A DNA stretch of 64,000 bases from contig CM055102.1 of assembly GCA_029204225.1 (NCBI GenBank), positions 9,559,456-9,623,455 of the forward strand, given 5' to 3'. Position 1 is the stretch's first letter, and each line of letters starts with the position of its first letter. Source of the stretch: Diphasiastrum complanatum (Eukaryota; Streptophyta; Lycopodiopsida; Lycopodiales; Lycopodiaceae). Of this stretch, positions 11,304 through 22,401 are shown piece after piece. The notes below the pieces were generated by a model. It was given only the letters and a program-made list of their open reading frames with translations, made no database searches and was not told the DNA's origin. The translations under genes and the position numbers were made by a program.

Positions 11304-12339
11304 TCAGATCACATAAGCAGCATACAATGCAAAATGAGATGATCTGAGCATGGAATTCACTGGTCCATATCCTAAAATTTTAACAACAATGATTTTCTTT
11401 ACAACAATTATTTTATGCACCTTATTGAAATTATGTCCTCCAAGAAAATGAGACAGTGCCTTGATTGCCATAATCATAGTCTCACCATGTTGATGAAACT
11501 TTGAATGGGCAACACTTATCTCATACTTGAAGAACTTCAGATAGTGCCCCAGTACATGATCTCTTAAAAATTCTCCAGTAGAAGATCTCTGCCCTCCTAG
11601 ACGAATTGCGAAATCATCAAGGAAAATTGTCTCCTGAAATGATAAAAAACAAAGTAAGTTCGAGTATATAATCTGACATAACGAATCTACTAGTACATGA
11701 TAAGATACAAAAACTTACGCATTCAGCTTTGTCTTCTCTGATTACTGTCTCTCCGTCAATATTATGTCCACCTTTCGATGTCAATATTGTTGGTAAATAG
11801 ACAGCTGGTTGTAGAAAACCAAGTTGACTTTGGATTCTGAGGAACTCTTCCTCAGAAGATAGATCATCTTCTTTGTTGCGCATTTCCTCCACAACCATTT
11901 CCAAGCAATCTTTCCCTGAAAAAAACTTATCATTATATACATCGTCAACACTAGGGAGAAGATCATCAGCATCAAAATCAATTATATCCGAAAATTCATC
12001 AAGCTCTTTGCCCAAAATGCAAAGAGTCTCAGCTTCAGAGAAATAAAAAAGATCCGATATATCCGATATTGTCAAAAAAGAATTATTATCTATATTATAA
12101 GTAGGCAAAGTGATCAAAGCTTTATCAGAAGGAGAAAGGATAGTGGGTGTTCTAGGGCCTATAAACGATGCCCTATTTCGAGCAAGATCAAAATCTGAAC
12201 AATCATCTAAATTAATACTCGTATCAATAAAAAAAGTATCTATATCTACAATCTTTGACTTTTCAGACTTTGTACCATTGGAAGAAGCAGCTTCAGAAGT
12301 GGAAGGGACAACTTTCAAATCGTCAGAAATATTTAACAA
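11304..12339 (-). CDS. Hypothetical acidic protein, two exons
   Basis: An open reading frame on the minus strand (12339-11719, 207 codons) ends at a good donor (TGC|GTAAGTTTTTG). It joins in the same phase to a second exon (11633-11304) after a TTTCAG acceptor and ends in TGA. The product would be about 316 residues. Exon 1 is Asp/Ser/Glu-rich and looks unstructured (for example FDADDLLPSVDDVYNDKFF). Exon 2 is more compact and hydrophobic (LGGQRSSTGEFLRDHVLGHY, HFLGGHNF). No ATG opens exon 1, so an upstream exon or a fragment is likely. It lies head to head with the Ulp1 relic starting at 12694. I do not recognise the family; the joint spacing could mean both belong to one mobile element. Confidence 0.45.
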
Positions 12340-12693
12340 AAGAAAAAAAAAACAAATACAGACTGAAAATCAACAAATCTACATTTTTTATTGTGAATTG
12401 GGCACTCGTCTACAGACTTGAAATCATTATGTAACTTGGTAAACACTCTGTCAAGCTTAGTTTTATAGCTATGCTTGTCGAGTGCCACCAGGTCTTGATA
12501 ATGAATCATGTCTTTATTCTGAAATTTGAATAACGGAGTACTGAACAGAGACTTGATTCTGAGATATTTTGATTTTTTCTTTCAGATTCACGTAAAAGCT
12601 TTAGATTAGGTTCCAAATTTTGTGTCGAGTTGAAGGATAAAACTTCAGAAATTTCAGATGTAATAGTAGAAGCCGGAGGATTTTTTTTTGCAG

Positions 12694-13546
12694 AATAGTA
12701 TTAGTTCTGATTTTCATGGTATTGTTTTTGTTGTTAGTCCATTTTTCATGGGAGCGATAAAGGCAAAAGAAGCCGATTTTGAGAAGGTTGTATATTTTAT
12801 CGAATGCAGTCTTGTGGCAAAATTTTATTTGATTCCATATGAGAATAAGTAAAAATTGCTCTTTTCTTTTTGTTGCTTTAATCTGCATTGTTGCATGCGG
12901 CATTGCTTTAATAAGTAAGTATTGCTTTAATAAATATGAATTTATTGATATTTGTATTTTGGTTGTTGCAGTCGGCATTGGAGCCTGAACATTATTTCTG
13001 TAAAGGTAAATAAGGAAGGAGTATCAAAGTTTCTATGTGTAAAATTAAACTCAGCTGCAAATACACATAGAGAATTTGATTCTCTATTTCATGATGTCGT
13101 TCGGAAAATACCGACAACGACAACCTCAATTGGAGAGATAACCATTAGATCTCTCAAGGTATATTCAATTAATCTTTGATATGCATGTATTTTTTTTTAA
13201 GTTCAAATCTATCATCATAGCATAAATAAATTTTCTATCATAATATTACTAATTTTCATTCAATATATGCAGTGTGTACAACGAAAGGATGCTTTTAGTT
13301 GTGCATGGTTCGTCCTTTACAATATGAAGCTATTTTTTGAGTGGTATAATTTACAAGTGGATGTCGATATTGAAAAGATAATATTCTGGTCATTTGTAGT
13401 TCCTTTCATTCTGATTCATATTCCTTTACTATCATTGTTTGTAACTTGCTGATTCTCATGTTTTGTGATGACAGTTCACTCTTGAGCCGTATGCTCCTGA
13501 CGTTGTATATAGATTTCGGCAAGAGTTGATCAGAACCTATGCTTAG
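12694..13546 (+). pseudogene. Ulp1/C48-type cysteine protease relic
   Basis: Four exons join in frame: 12694-12848, 12972-13158, 13273-13395 and 13475-13546. Exon A ends FYLIPYEN and exon B continues NRHWSLNII, the beta-strand plus catalytic His-Trp of Ulp1 (SUMO-type) proteases; the split codon across the intron is completed correctly. Exon C has VQRKDAFSCAWFVLYNM, the Gln and catalytic Cys block. The usual Asp (LDSL-type motif) appears as Asn in VKLNS, and the Gly after Cys is Ala, so activity is doubtful. Exon D runs to RFRQELIRTYA and a TAG stop. Ulp1 enzymes cut ubiquitin-like tags from proteins, and plant transposons often carry such domains. The N-terminal part of the domain is not found. 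A copia element sits 28 bp after the stop; the frame continues beyond it (see 18412). Confidence 0.7.
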
Positions 13547-13573
13547 AATGGTGTAAGCGTTGCACCTGAGATC

Positions 13574-14212
13574 TGTAAAAGATTTCAGATCCTTAGATCC
13601 AATCTACTTGAATGATCTTTGGTTAGAAAGAGAAATACACTACCAATCTCACCAATGTAGAAAAATCAACATCTACACACAATTTGAGATGCAAACACTA
13701 ATAGAACTTGATCAAACCTGAATGAAATGATTATGTATTGTTGTTGTCTATACAAAACCAGCAAGCTACTGTATTTCACACGTGTGGATCCAAAAATAGC
13801 AAATATAGATCATTCTACACATAGAATTGCAAGCAATCACCAAGATAGTGCACCAATGGATAGTAGAACCTAAGAGAACCATGTATAAGCATGAAATGAA
13901 ATAGAGAAGAGAGAAGATCACTCTCTCCATGAGTTACATCCTTTCATAACAGGTCCAAACCCTATTTGGCCACTTGGCTTTCCCACCAAAATGCTAACCC
14001 TACTAATTTTGGGTCTAGATTCAATGTATCCAACTTATTCAAATTGAATCTACTCTAACTCGCATTCTATCTTTCCCACACTTTCAAAAAGTGTCTATTC
14101 AAATTAGATTTAGACTAATGAACTTTAAAAAGTCTAACTCTAAGTCTAAAACAAGTTTTGGCCTCAATATGCCAAATATGAAAATATTTGGCATATGGAG
14201 GCCTCTTTCACA
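13574..14212 (-). repeat. 3' LTR of the copia element
   Basis: This is the left copy on the plus strand. It begins TGTAAAAGA, one mismatch from the TGTGAAAGA terminus of the other LTR, and ends TCTTTCACA. Compared with the other LTR it has scattered substitutions and small indels and a different tail before the terminus, so the insertion is not brand new. Confidence 0.92.
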
Positions 14213-14447
14213 CTCCCTCTTCAACTAGTTTTAGCACAGACTTTGATAATACTCCAAGTGAAGTCCTATGCTTTATGAACAAGTCTTTACCCAGTGCTTT
14301 GGTGAAGATATCAGCTACACATTCCCTTGAAGACACATGTTGAAGCTCCACCTCCTTTGCAAAGACTCGCTCCCTCACAAAATGATATTGTATCTCAATA
14401 TGCTTGCTCCTAGCATAGTTTTTGACAATAGAACTTTGATCCATCAT
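14208..14447 (-). pseudogene. Copia RNase H C-terminal tail
   Basis: The residues YARSKHIEIQYHFVRE and then ECVADIFTKAL are the conserved last part of copia RNase H (the N...H.R.KHI...HF.RE and ADI.TK motifs). The 79-residue piece lies immediately before the purine tract and LTR, in its normal place. The catalytic part of RNase H upstream is absent. Confidence 0.85.
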
Positions 14448-15300
14448 AAGAATGATCTTCTTCTGAGAATAGATCTTCTTTCAATGATCATGTAATGCTC
14501 AAAATAGAAACAACCATAATTGGTATAGATAATAGTGTCCACTTGGGATGCTTCACTATTTCTTACGTCAATTTTACATGTAAAAATGTGACTAGAACAT
14601 GAAGAATCAAATAGAATGGAAATGAGATGATTCCACCATGCTTCCAACTCTGAAATCTCTGAGAAAATACAGCAAACAAACAATAAATGTGAGTGATCAA
14701 CTTTTTCTTGCATGTCTCCTCCTCCTTTGTCCTTTGTTGCCTTGTATCCACCATGATACTCCATGAATGAGCCTCCATCTTCATCTTGTCTCAAGATACC
14801 ATCATACCTTGATGACTTGACCATGAAAGAGTGACATAATGAACCTCCAATAGCTTCATTTCCATCAGCAAAATCAGCCAAGAATGCTAATACAAATCCA
14901 ACATCAAAACAATGTTCACCAATGTAGCTAGTTTTACCATATCTTGACAATTTGCACACATCCTCATGAAATTGCTCAAACATGAGATAGAACAAGTAAA
15001 GTAAACTTGAACAACACTTTCTTGTTGTTCCTCTGACCTTACTTGAGTCTTCAATATGCTGCAAAAACCGATCCATAGCATCTTTGCCAATTACCTCTCC
15101 TTTGATGCTCTTGACTAGCTCCAAATTGCCAACTTCCCTTTTGACTAGTTAAAAGCCCTTTGAGATCAACCTCTTGATCTTCAACTTGACCATCAAAGTT
15201 ATTGAACAAATTTTGTTTTCCAGATCCAATACTTGATTTTACAGCAATATAACATCCATCCACTTGCATAGCTCCATATACACAAGAAGATCCTCCAAAA
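14448..15300 (-). other. Filler replacing the copia reverse transcriptase
   Basis: Where reverse transcriptase should lie, the minus strand has a largely open but unrecognised sequence (226 codons at 15124-14444, plus the end of the frame above). None of the RT motifs (such as YVDD) occurs. The join follows the RT lead-in RKEEECIQAMDLKYQALMKS at about 15370-15310. Composition resembles low-complexity or captured sequence; its origin is unknown. Confidence 0.5.
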
Positions 15301-16490
15301 GATGTTCCACTCTTCATAAGGGCTTGATACTTGAGATCCATTGCTTGGATACACTCCTCTTCTTTCCTTGCTTGATCTACACTTGTAGGCTCATCCAAAG
15401 AGGTTAGGAAAGAAACATAATTTTCAGAAACTACTTGCTTACCCTTTTGATCATATGTGAGCCTTGAAGGTACTTGTCTTTCTCTTGATGTTCTCCTTGG
15501 CTTTTGACTTGATGAAGGTCCATCATCACCACCATCCAAAGTAGGATCCTTCTCATCAACATCAAGAATGTTAGATCCATCCACTTTACCATCAATCATG
15601 CTTGAAGACACCTTTGGAATGTTCCCCTCATAAAAAATGACATCTCTACCAACAATCACTTTGTTAGTAGAAGGAATGTAAACCTTGTAGGCTTTACTCA
15701 CCTCACTATATCCAACAAAAATACCTCTTTTTGAAGATGGATCCTCCTTGGTCCTATCATCAAGAGTAATGTTGACATAGCATGTGCATCCAAAGGTTCT
15801 TAGAGAGTTGACACTCGGCCTCCTCTTGAATAGCATCTCAAAAGGTGTCCTTCCATCCAAAATAGCACTCGGCCACCTATTGCATAAGAAATTGGCACAC
15901 AACAAAGCTTGATCCCAAAATGGTTTGTCAAGATTAGCACTTAACCTCATAGCTTTAGCACTTTCACATAAAGTCCTATTCTTCCTTTCAGCCACTCCAT
16001 TTTGTTGTGGGGTCCTTGATGTTGTATACTCCCTCTTGGTCCCATGCTCATCACAAAAGGCCTTGAATTTGTTAGATATGTACTCACCACCATTGTCACC
16101 TCTCAAGCACTTGATCTTTGTGGAAAATTGATTCTCCCTTGCATTCTTGAACTTGACAAAGACATCATACACTTCATCCTTGCTCTTCAGTAGATAGATC
16201 CAACAAAATCTACTAAAATCATCAATGAATGTTACATACATCTTAGCTCCACTATTGCTAATTGTAGTAAATCCATGAATATCCGAATGTACAAGTTGAA
16301 AAGGCTTTGTAGATCTAGAAATAGATCTAGTATAAGGTAGTCTATGTGACTCAAGAGTAAGATTACCTTGCTTGTCTCCTTGATCTCTCTTCTTCTTGTA
16401 GCACTCACTTGCAAAGTGTCCTTTGATGCCACAATAGAAGAACTTGAGCTTTGATCTATCCTTCTTTTTGCCACTTGAAGAAGCATCCAC
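15300..16490 (-). pseudogene. Copia pol fragment: zinc knuckle relic and integrase
   Basis: The frame follows an in-frame TAA after gag. It starts with a zinc knuckle in which the first Cys is replaced by Phe (FFYCGIKGHFASEC). The protease and most of the pre-integrase region are missing. The integrase core is clear: HSDIHGF (first Asp), CLRGDNGGEY (second Asp) and NGVAERKNRT (Glu), followed by WDQALLCANFLCNRWPS and the GIFVGYSE block of copia integrase. It ends in the RT lead-in EEECIQAMDLKYQALM. Integrase inserts the element's cDNA into the genome. The frame is open through this whole region. Confidence 0.88.
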
Positions 16491-17165
16491 TTAATCTTGT
16501 CCTTTAGACCACTTGCTTTTGGTTTTGCCCTTGATTTTGCCCTTTGTGAACATAGCATCCTCTTGAAGTGTCGATGTAGATCCACCTCTTGCTTGAAGCC
16601 TATATTCCTCATTGATCAAGATCTCTTGAAGATCCATCAAACTTGGCAAAGTCTTTTGAATAGCAATACTTTGAACAATGTTAGCATGAGCATCCAACAA
16701 GCCATTAAGAATCACTTGAATAAGCTCTCCTTCCTTAATGCTTTCATCTATGCAAGCTAACTCATCATTCAATGCTTTCATTCTCAAAACAAAAGTACTT
16801 GGACTTTCTTCATTCTTTTGCAAACAAGAAAAGATTTGCCTTCTTAGAGTCAACACTCTAGAAGTAGACTTGGATTCATGAAGCTTCTTCAATGAATTCC
16901 AAGCTTCCAAAGATAATGTGCACTTACCAACTTCCTTGAGAAGTTCATTGGTAACATTCATCTTTATCACGTGTAGAGCCTTCTTGGCCCTCTTGTCATA
17001 CCTCAATTGATCTTGTTGTGTTGCTGGTCTCTCCTCCAAACCCACAACAATATCCAAAACATCATTCATCTCAATAAGTGACTCCAGCCTCACTTTCCAC
17101 AATGAATAGTTACTTGAGGTAAGCCTATCATTGGCTTCCAACATGACTCCAATTGAGGTTTCCAT
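16491..17165 (-). CDS. Copia gag (UBN2-type) polyprotein
   Basis: The minus-strand frame of 224 codons starts METSIGVMLEANDRLTSSNY, then SLWKVRLESLIE, the usual gag opening of copia elements. It includes LEAWNSLKKLHESKS and LRRQIFSCLQKNEESPSTFV, the helical capsid part. It ends in a Lys-rich tail and a TAA. The same frame goes on into the zinc knuckle, so the stop separates what was one gag-pol frame. Gag packs element RNA into virus-like particles in the cytoplasm. The start is about 580 bp after the primer site. Confidence 0.85.
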   Translation of the reverse strand: METSIGVMLEANDRLTSSNYSLWKVRLESLIEMNDVLDIVVGLEERPATQQDQLRYDKRAKKALHVIKMNVTNELLKEVGKCTLSLEAWNSLKKLHESKSTSRVLTLRRQIFSCLQKNEESPSTFVLRMKALNDELACIDESIKEGELIQVILNGLLDAHANIVQSIAIQKTLPSLMDLQEILINEEYRLQARGGSTSTLQEDAMFTKGKIKGKTKSKWSKGQD

Positions 17166-17744
17166 GTAGCAATGACTTGATCTTCTCTTTCAACTTGCTT
17201 CAATGCACAAAGCACTCCTTTGAACAACAACAAATGCTGTAAAAAAAAATCACCAAGATTTGAAACTATCTCACAAATTCTCTTCTAGCACTTATCCAAA
17301 CAAATCAACACATAGAATCATGGAATCTTGATCAACCTATGATCTATCCTCAATCTAATGACTTTTGCCACTTCCTAAGATTGAAACACACTCAAATGAA
17401 GTCCAACAATCTCACTATCTAGAGATCCAATCAAGATTAGGGTTTTGACAAAATCACAAAAAATTGACTATTCCAAATCTACATGCAAATGCTGAAAATT
17501 TGATATGTAATCTATAAGCCACCACTTAGGCTGAACCAATGATCCAAAAATCGGCCAAATCCAGTATGTGAATTCAAAAATCCGATTATATTGACCTATT
17601 TAGTGTTTTGATCTACAAAAGATCCAATCTACAAAAGCAAAAAATCCGATTTTGGTGTAGAATCCTCTCTAGCATGCTCTAGGCTTGATATCTTCACCAA
17701 ATCATTGATAGATCTGATTTCTTTCTTCATAACCTGAAACACAA

Positions 17745-17756
17745 GCTCTGATACCA
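17745..17756 (-). promoter_or_regulatory. Copia primer binding site
   Basis: TGGTATCAGAGC on the minus strand, directly adjoining the 5' LTR, is complementary to the 3' end of plant initiator methionine tRNA. It primes minus-strand cDNA synthesis. Confidence 0.92.
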
Positions 17757-18406
17757 TGTGAAAGATTTCAGATCCTTAAGATCCAATCTACTTGAATGAT
17801 TTTTGGTTAGAAAGAGAAATACACTACCAACCTCACCAATGTAGGAAAATCAACATCTACACACAATTTGAGATGCAAACACTAATAGAACTTGATCAAA
17901 CTTGAATGAAATGATTATGTACTGTTGTTGTCCGTACAAAACCAGCAAGCTACTGTATTTCACATGTGTGGATCCAAAAATAAGAAATATAGATCATTCT
18001 ACACATAGAATTGCAAGCAATCACCAAGATAGTGCACCAATGGATAGTAGAACCCAAGAGAACCATGTATACGCATGAAATGAAATAGAGAAGAGAGAAG
18101 ATCACTCTCTCCATGAGTTACATCCTTTTATAACAGGTCCAAACCCTATTTGGCCACTTGGCTTTCCCACCAAAATGCTAATCCTACTAATTTTGGGTCT
18201 AGATTCAATGTACCCAACTTATTCAAATTGAATCTACTCTAACTCGCATTCTATCTTTCCCACACTTTCAAAAAGTGTTTATTCAAATAAAATTTAGACT
18301 AATGAACTGTGAAAAGTCAACCTCTAAGTCTAAAACAAGTTTTGGCCTAAATATGCCAAATATGAAAATATTGCAAAATGTGATGAAACTAGTTGAGTCT
18401 TTCACA
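17757..18406 (-). repeat. 5' LTR of the copia element
   Basis: The LTR has the perfect terminal inverted repeat TGTGAAAGA...TCTTTCACA. It carries the element's promoter and start of transcription on the minus strand. Confidence 0.93.
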
Positions 18407-18411
18407 AGATC

Positions 18412-18777
18412 GAGGCTGCTCCTGCCTTAACAGTCTTTCAGGTTGTTCAGGATGCAAATTTTATTATATATGATCAAAAAAAGTATCAAAAATATTAATA
18501 CTCACAGTCATTTTTTTTGTGATCCTTACGGTTGAATCTTTGCACATTTATTTCTGAATGCATATATACATGTTGGACTAGAATTTCAGAAATAGATTTT
18601 TCTCCTGATGATGTTCTGAAATCCAAAATTCTGGCCTTTCAATAAGATCGAAATGATAGATTTGACCTTTTGCTTTTTCAAAATACTCCTCTTGATGATG
18701 GATGCATCAAAACCCAAGAGTTTTTTGAATATTTTCTTGGCACCCATAATTCATTACCCCTCAGTCTCGTTGAATAG
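18412..18777 (+). pseudogene. Ubiquitin-like segment downstream of the Ulp1 relic
   Basis: If the copia element and one AGATC copy are removed, the frame after the Ulp1 exon D stop continues VAPEIEAAPALTVFQVVQDA to a GT donor at 18483. A second piece (18590-18777) reads DFSPDDVLKSKILAF, then FDLLLFQNTPLDDGCIKTQ and EFFEYFLGTHNSLPLSLVE, and then stops. This resembles a ubiquitin-like beta-grasp fold: beta hairpin, SPDD..KSKI helix, L.F....L.DG turn, and a closing L.L strand. The two pieces are one base out of phase at a run of A bases, and a TAA interrupts the helix region, so it is decayed. Assignment to the same gene as Ulp1 is inference. Confidence 0.4.
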
Positions 18778-19568
18778 AAACACATAGTCGATTGAGGAGA
18801 ACGACTTCCTTGATGGCGCCATCCGTAATGTGCATGCAAAAATCTAAAACACTGAACTATGAATCTGGAAATTTGCGTGGACAAAAAGCCATGAATATGA
18901 GAAAATGTGTTGGCGCAAATTTGAAACACTAATCTATTTGGCGTCACGAATTAACTCTGGTTAACCATGTTAACCATGATTTGACAATGCATATACATTA
19001 ATGGTACATCGATTTTCTCATCTCAACCATCTGTCATATTCATTGTAAATATTTTTGGGTCTCTTTGGGCAGTGATGAGCTGGAAGGGCACGCCTCATCA
19101 ACCAATAGCATTTTCACATGCTGCCCGACGAAACAACAATATATTTTAAAAAAAATTATTTTATTTATATTTGAAAAATTCTACGTTTCGTAGAACTCCG
19201 ATTTCAAGGTTTCAATTGGTCCACATGGCCATGAAAATAAGAAAAAAAATAAAAAACATCTTTTTCAAAGGCCCTCTTCGGGCTCTAACTTTCTCTAATG
19301 TCTAAACTCATTAGAAGAGAAAAAATATTACCCTATATTAAAGGGGAGGATTTTGATGTATTCCTTCAAAAATATAAAATTACTAAAGAACAAAATATAA
19401 GAAATGGAAACCTATAGTGATGAGAAGAGAACAACTATACCTAAGGTAATGATGTCAATATCCCAAGCTCAAACCCTACCTATTAGAGATGAAGATATAT
19501 ATTTGACCTTGCAACTGAAGATAATACAAAGTCCTTCGATTTTAATGCACATTGGTTTGATGATAAAA

Positions 19569-19836
19569 AAATATAATGACCAAAAACTAATTGATGAAAT
19601 TATAGACGAGGAAGATGATGTGAAAATGGAAATTTTTTGTAAATTATTATTCCAAAATGATTTGATGCAAGATAGAATGAACAATGAGATTTTGATGATG
19701 AAAAATATAATGATCAAAAACTTATTGATGAAATTATAGACGATAAAGATGATGTAAAAATGGAGATATTACATGTAAACAATTATTACAAAATTTTGAT
19801 GCAAGATAGAATGAACAATGATAATGAAAGATGTAG
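19569..19836. repeat. 134-bp tandem duplication in a coding-like tract
   Basis: Two units start at 19569 and 19703 with AAATATAATGA(C/T)CAAAAAC and share GATGAAATTATAGACGA and GCAAGATAGAATGAACAATGA. The copies differ by small changes. Confidence 0.8.
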
Positions 19837-21035
19837 ATGCATTAAAATAAGATAGAGAACCTTCATTCACTTGCGAAAGATGTAAAGGAGCATGCATAGC
19901 TAACAGATAAAATCACAAATGGGTATTGTTGAACGCTAATAATGATTTGAAAGATAAATATCTAGATAACAAGATTGATAAGGAATGAACAAGAGAACAT
20001 TCTTCTTACTCTTAGGGTAGATGTATGTATAAATGATCATGAGAGAGCTTTCGAAAAAATGCAAGTGCATTGAATTGTGCTTAATGCATATGTGACTATA
20101 AAGGTGCTAATGAAGCCTCAAGATGTGTGTTTAAAGAAATGAAAATGTCATATGACAAAGATAGGATATCTATCATAGTACAATATACATAATTTATTGT
20201 AGCTTGCTTTTGGATGCATGCATGTTTGATGAGCTTGATACTTTGTTTTTTCAAGATGGATTTTCTTAATCTCTATGTTTGATGACTATCACATGATGAG
20301 TGTGCAAAATTTATATCATTGATGCTATGTGTATAAATTGAATGCATTCAATGATGCTTATTATCACCGATGCACAATTGACAATGAGAGTCTATTGTAA
20401 ATTATATTTCTTTTGGTTGAGGGTGCTATCTTTTTGCTGAGTGATAAAGTTGGTTTATTTCGCAGAATAAAAGATGCAAAAAAAGACAAACATTTTAATA
20501 GAGATTTGAAATGGAGTCGAAGCATAGTATGATGCACCTTGATTTTCTACCTTAGTACTGAATCATGTAAAAGGTTTACTAATTATTATAAGTATTTTTT
20601 TGGCCTAAATGATGACCGTCTTTCTCTTGTTTTGAAGAGAGATTATTAAAGTCTTATACCATAGACATGAGACTTATAGATAGATTTGAGATACATCGTA
20701 TAGATGCACTATGAGTGATAAGAGGAGAGGAGCATGTTTTCATTAATTATGTAGTGGAGCTGGAAGCTTTAGATATGTTCGACCCCACCATTGCAATAAG
20801 ACAACCTTACTCTTTTGGAAAAATCTCTAAAACCAATTTCTAGAAAATTTAGAGAAGTGCCAAAAAGTATATGAAAGCATTGAATTACATAGTGCATTAT
20901 CTAATGTGTGGAATGCAATGTTTATTAAAACTTCTAAGTGGGCATCTTTGTTTCAATTAGAAGGATCTAGAGATTTGTGAAATAAAATAAAGACTTGGAT
21001 GGGATGTACCATTATCATTGAGTAGTGAGTGTAGG

Positions 21036-21045
21036 AATATATATA

Positions 21046-21105
<60 letters not shown>
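21036..21105. repeat. AT dinucleotide microsatellite
   Basis: An almost pure AT repeat, interrupted once by GA near 21047 and once by G near 21097. Confidence 0.95.
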
Positions 21106-22401
21106 GAAAAAAAGAGAGGAAAGATTCAACATTGCCTAATCTATTATGACGACCATTGAAATTGTTCAAAACACATCATTGATCTACTTTTGAGAGTATT
21201 TGTGAGATTGTTATGAAAGATGATGGAAAAAATGAGTGATTAGAAAAAATGATTGGCGTTTTCCATTTTGATCATAGCTCTGTGGCTATTGAGAGAAAAC
21301 ATAATATGATTTTATTTTAGGTTCTTTCTTATTGTGAGTTTAGATTCAATCAAATCTTGGATCGGAAAGTCTATATTCAATCTTGAGAATAGGATTGAGT
21401 GATGATAATAAAAATATTTGGATCTTATGAGAAATATATCTATGAGTGATCTATTATGAAGACAACCCTAAGGGCCAAAAAGAGAGTTTATTTAGAGGCC
21501 CAACATAGGACATGTAATCATGGTTGGAAATAAAAACAAGGTTTGTGAAGGAGAGAACGCGAGGAGCCTATTGGAGGGGAGGGATTTCAAAAGAGGGCAT
21601 AATAAGGTAATGATGAAAGTTGAAGGTACCTATAGTAATATTATAAGCAAAAGCAAGGAAAAGGATGCAAGGGAGATATGGAATAGAAGGTTAGCAAGTG
21701 AAGGAACAAATATCTAAATGGCACAAATGATAGGTCGCAAGGTGACAAATTAAAGGAGTTATAAGGTTGTAGAAAAGAGGAGAAAACTTTCTTTTACCTT
21801 CATGATAGTATTTGTAACTTTCAGATGAAGATTGACATGTTTTGTTCACCTTAGGTTTCAAACAACATTCTCATGCTATTGTGGGAGGGATATTCCTACT
21901 CAGTTTAACTCCAAACTTTAATGGCAACAAGATAATCTCAAGTAGACTTAAAAACTAAAATGTTGATTTTAGATGATTTTCATTTATGGAGGTTTAGCTT
22001 AAGGAACTTATTAAAGCCTACCATTGACTTACCCAAAACAAATTCCTACCAATTTTTTTCGATAAACTTGATTCATTTGTAAATCCATCCAAAATTATCT
22101 AAAAGAGATAAGTAGCTTGTTCTAAAGCACACCTTTTTGTTCATTTGCTATCTGAAAAAACCCTGCTCTACAACAAGAGACTAGATACTTGCGAGTTAAG
22201 AAAGGTGGTGTGAATACAAGCTCACGCTACATAAAACACAAAAATTGATCAAAAACATATTTGGATTCCAATTCAAAGCCATTCCACCACTTCACATGTC
22301 CAAAATTTGGACATAGAACTTTTCTTCTCTCTTTCCAAATACAATCACAATTTTGAATAATGTGGCAAATAATATCTTGCACCTCTTATAAATTCACAAA
22401 A

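Larger units (their letters stand above)
13574..18406 (-). mobile_element. Ty1/copia LTR retrotransposon, structurally complete ends, internally deleted
   Basis: Two LTRs of 639 and 650 bp (13574-14212 and 17757-18406) flank a 3.5-kb interior read on the minus strand. The 5-bp target duplication AGATC is identical on both sides (13569-13573 and 18407-18411). The tRNA primer site TGGTATCAGAGC, complementary to plant initiator Met tRNA, directly follows the 5' LTR (17756-17745). A purine tract (GAAGAGGGAG on the minus strand) precedes the 3' LTR. The interior has gag, a zinc-knuckle relic, integrase and the tail of RNase H, but no protease or reverse transcriptase core. It therefore cannot replicate alone. 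It landed in the Ulp1/UBL locus. Confidence 0.92.
18778..22400. other. AT-rich region between the Ulp1 locus and rpl18
   Basis: No family is recognised. Around 19300-20100 the plus strand has coding-like, Asp/Glu/Lys/Ile-rich codons (for example EDFDVFLQKYKITKEQ) broken by stops, which may be a relic of an unknown element. A tandem duplication and an AT microsatellite are listed separately. Confidence 0.45.

Noticed and set aside
12110-12421. Plus-strand open frame over the acidic gene
   Set aside because: It mirrors the minus-strand coding region; the minus strand has matched splice sites.
19404-19739. 111-codon open frame, considered as a viral or retroelement gene
   Set aside because: It is very rich in Ile, Lys, Asp and Met from AT-rich DNA, is built on an internal tandem duplication, and has no recognised motif.
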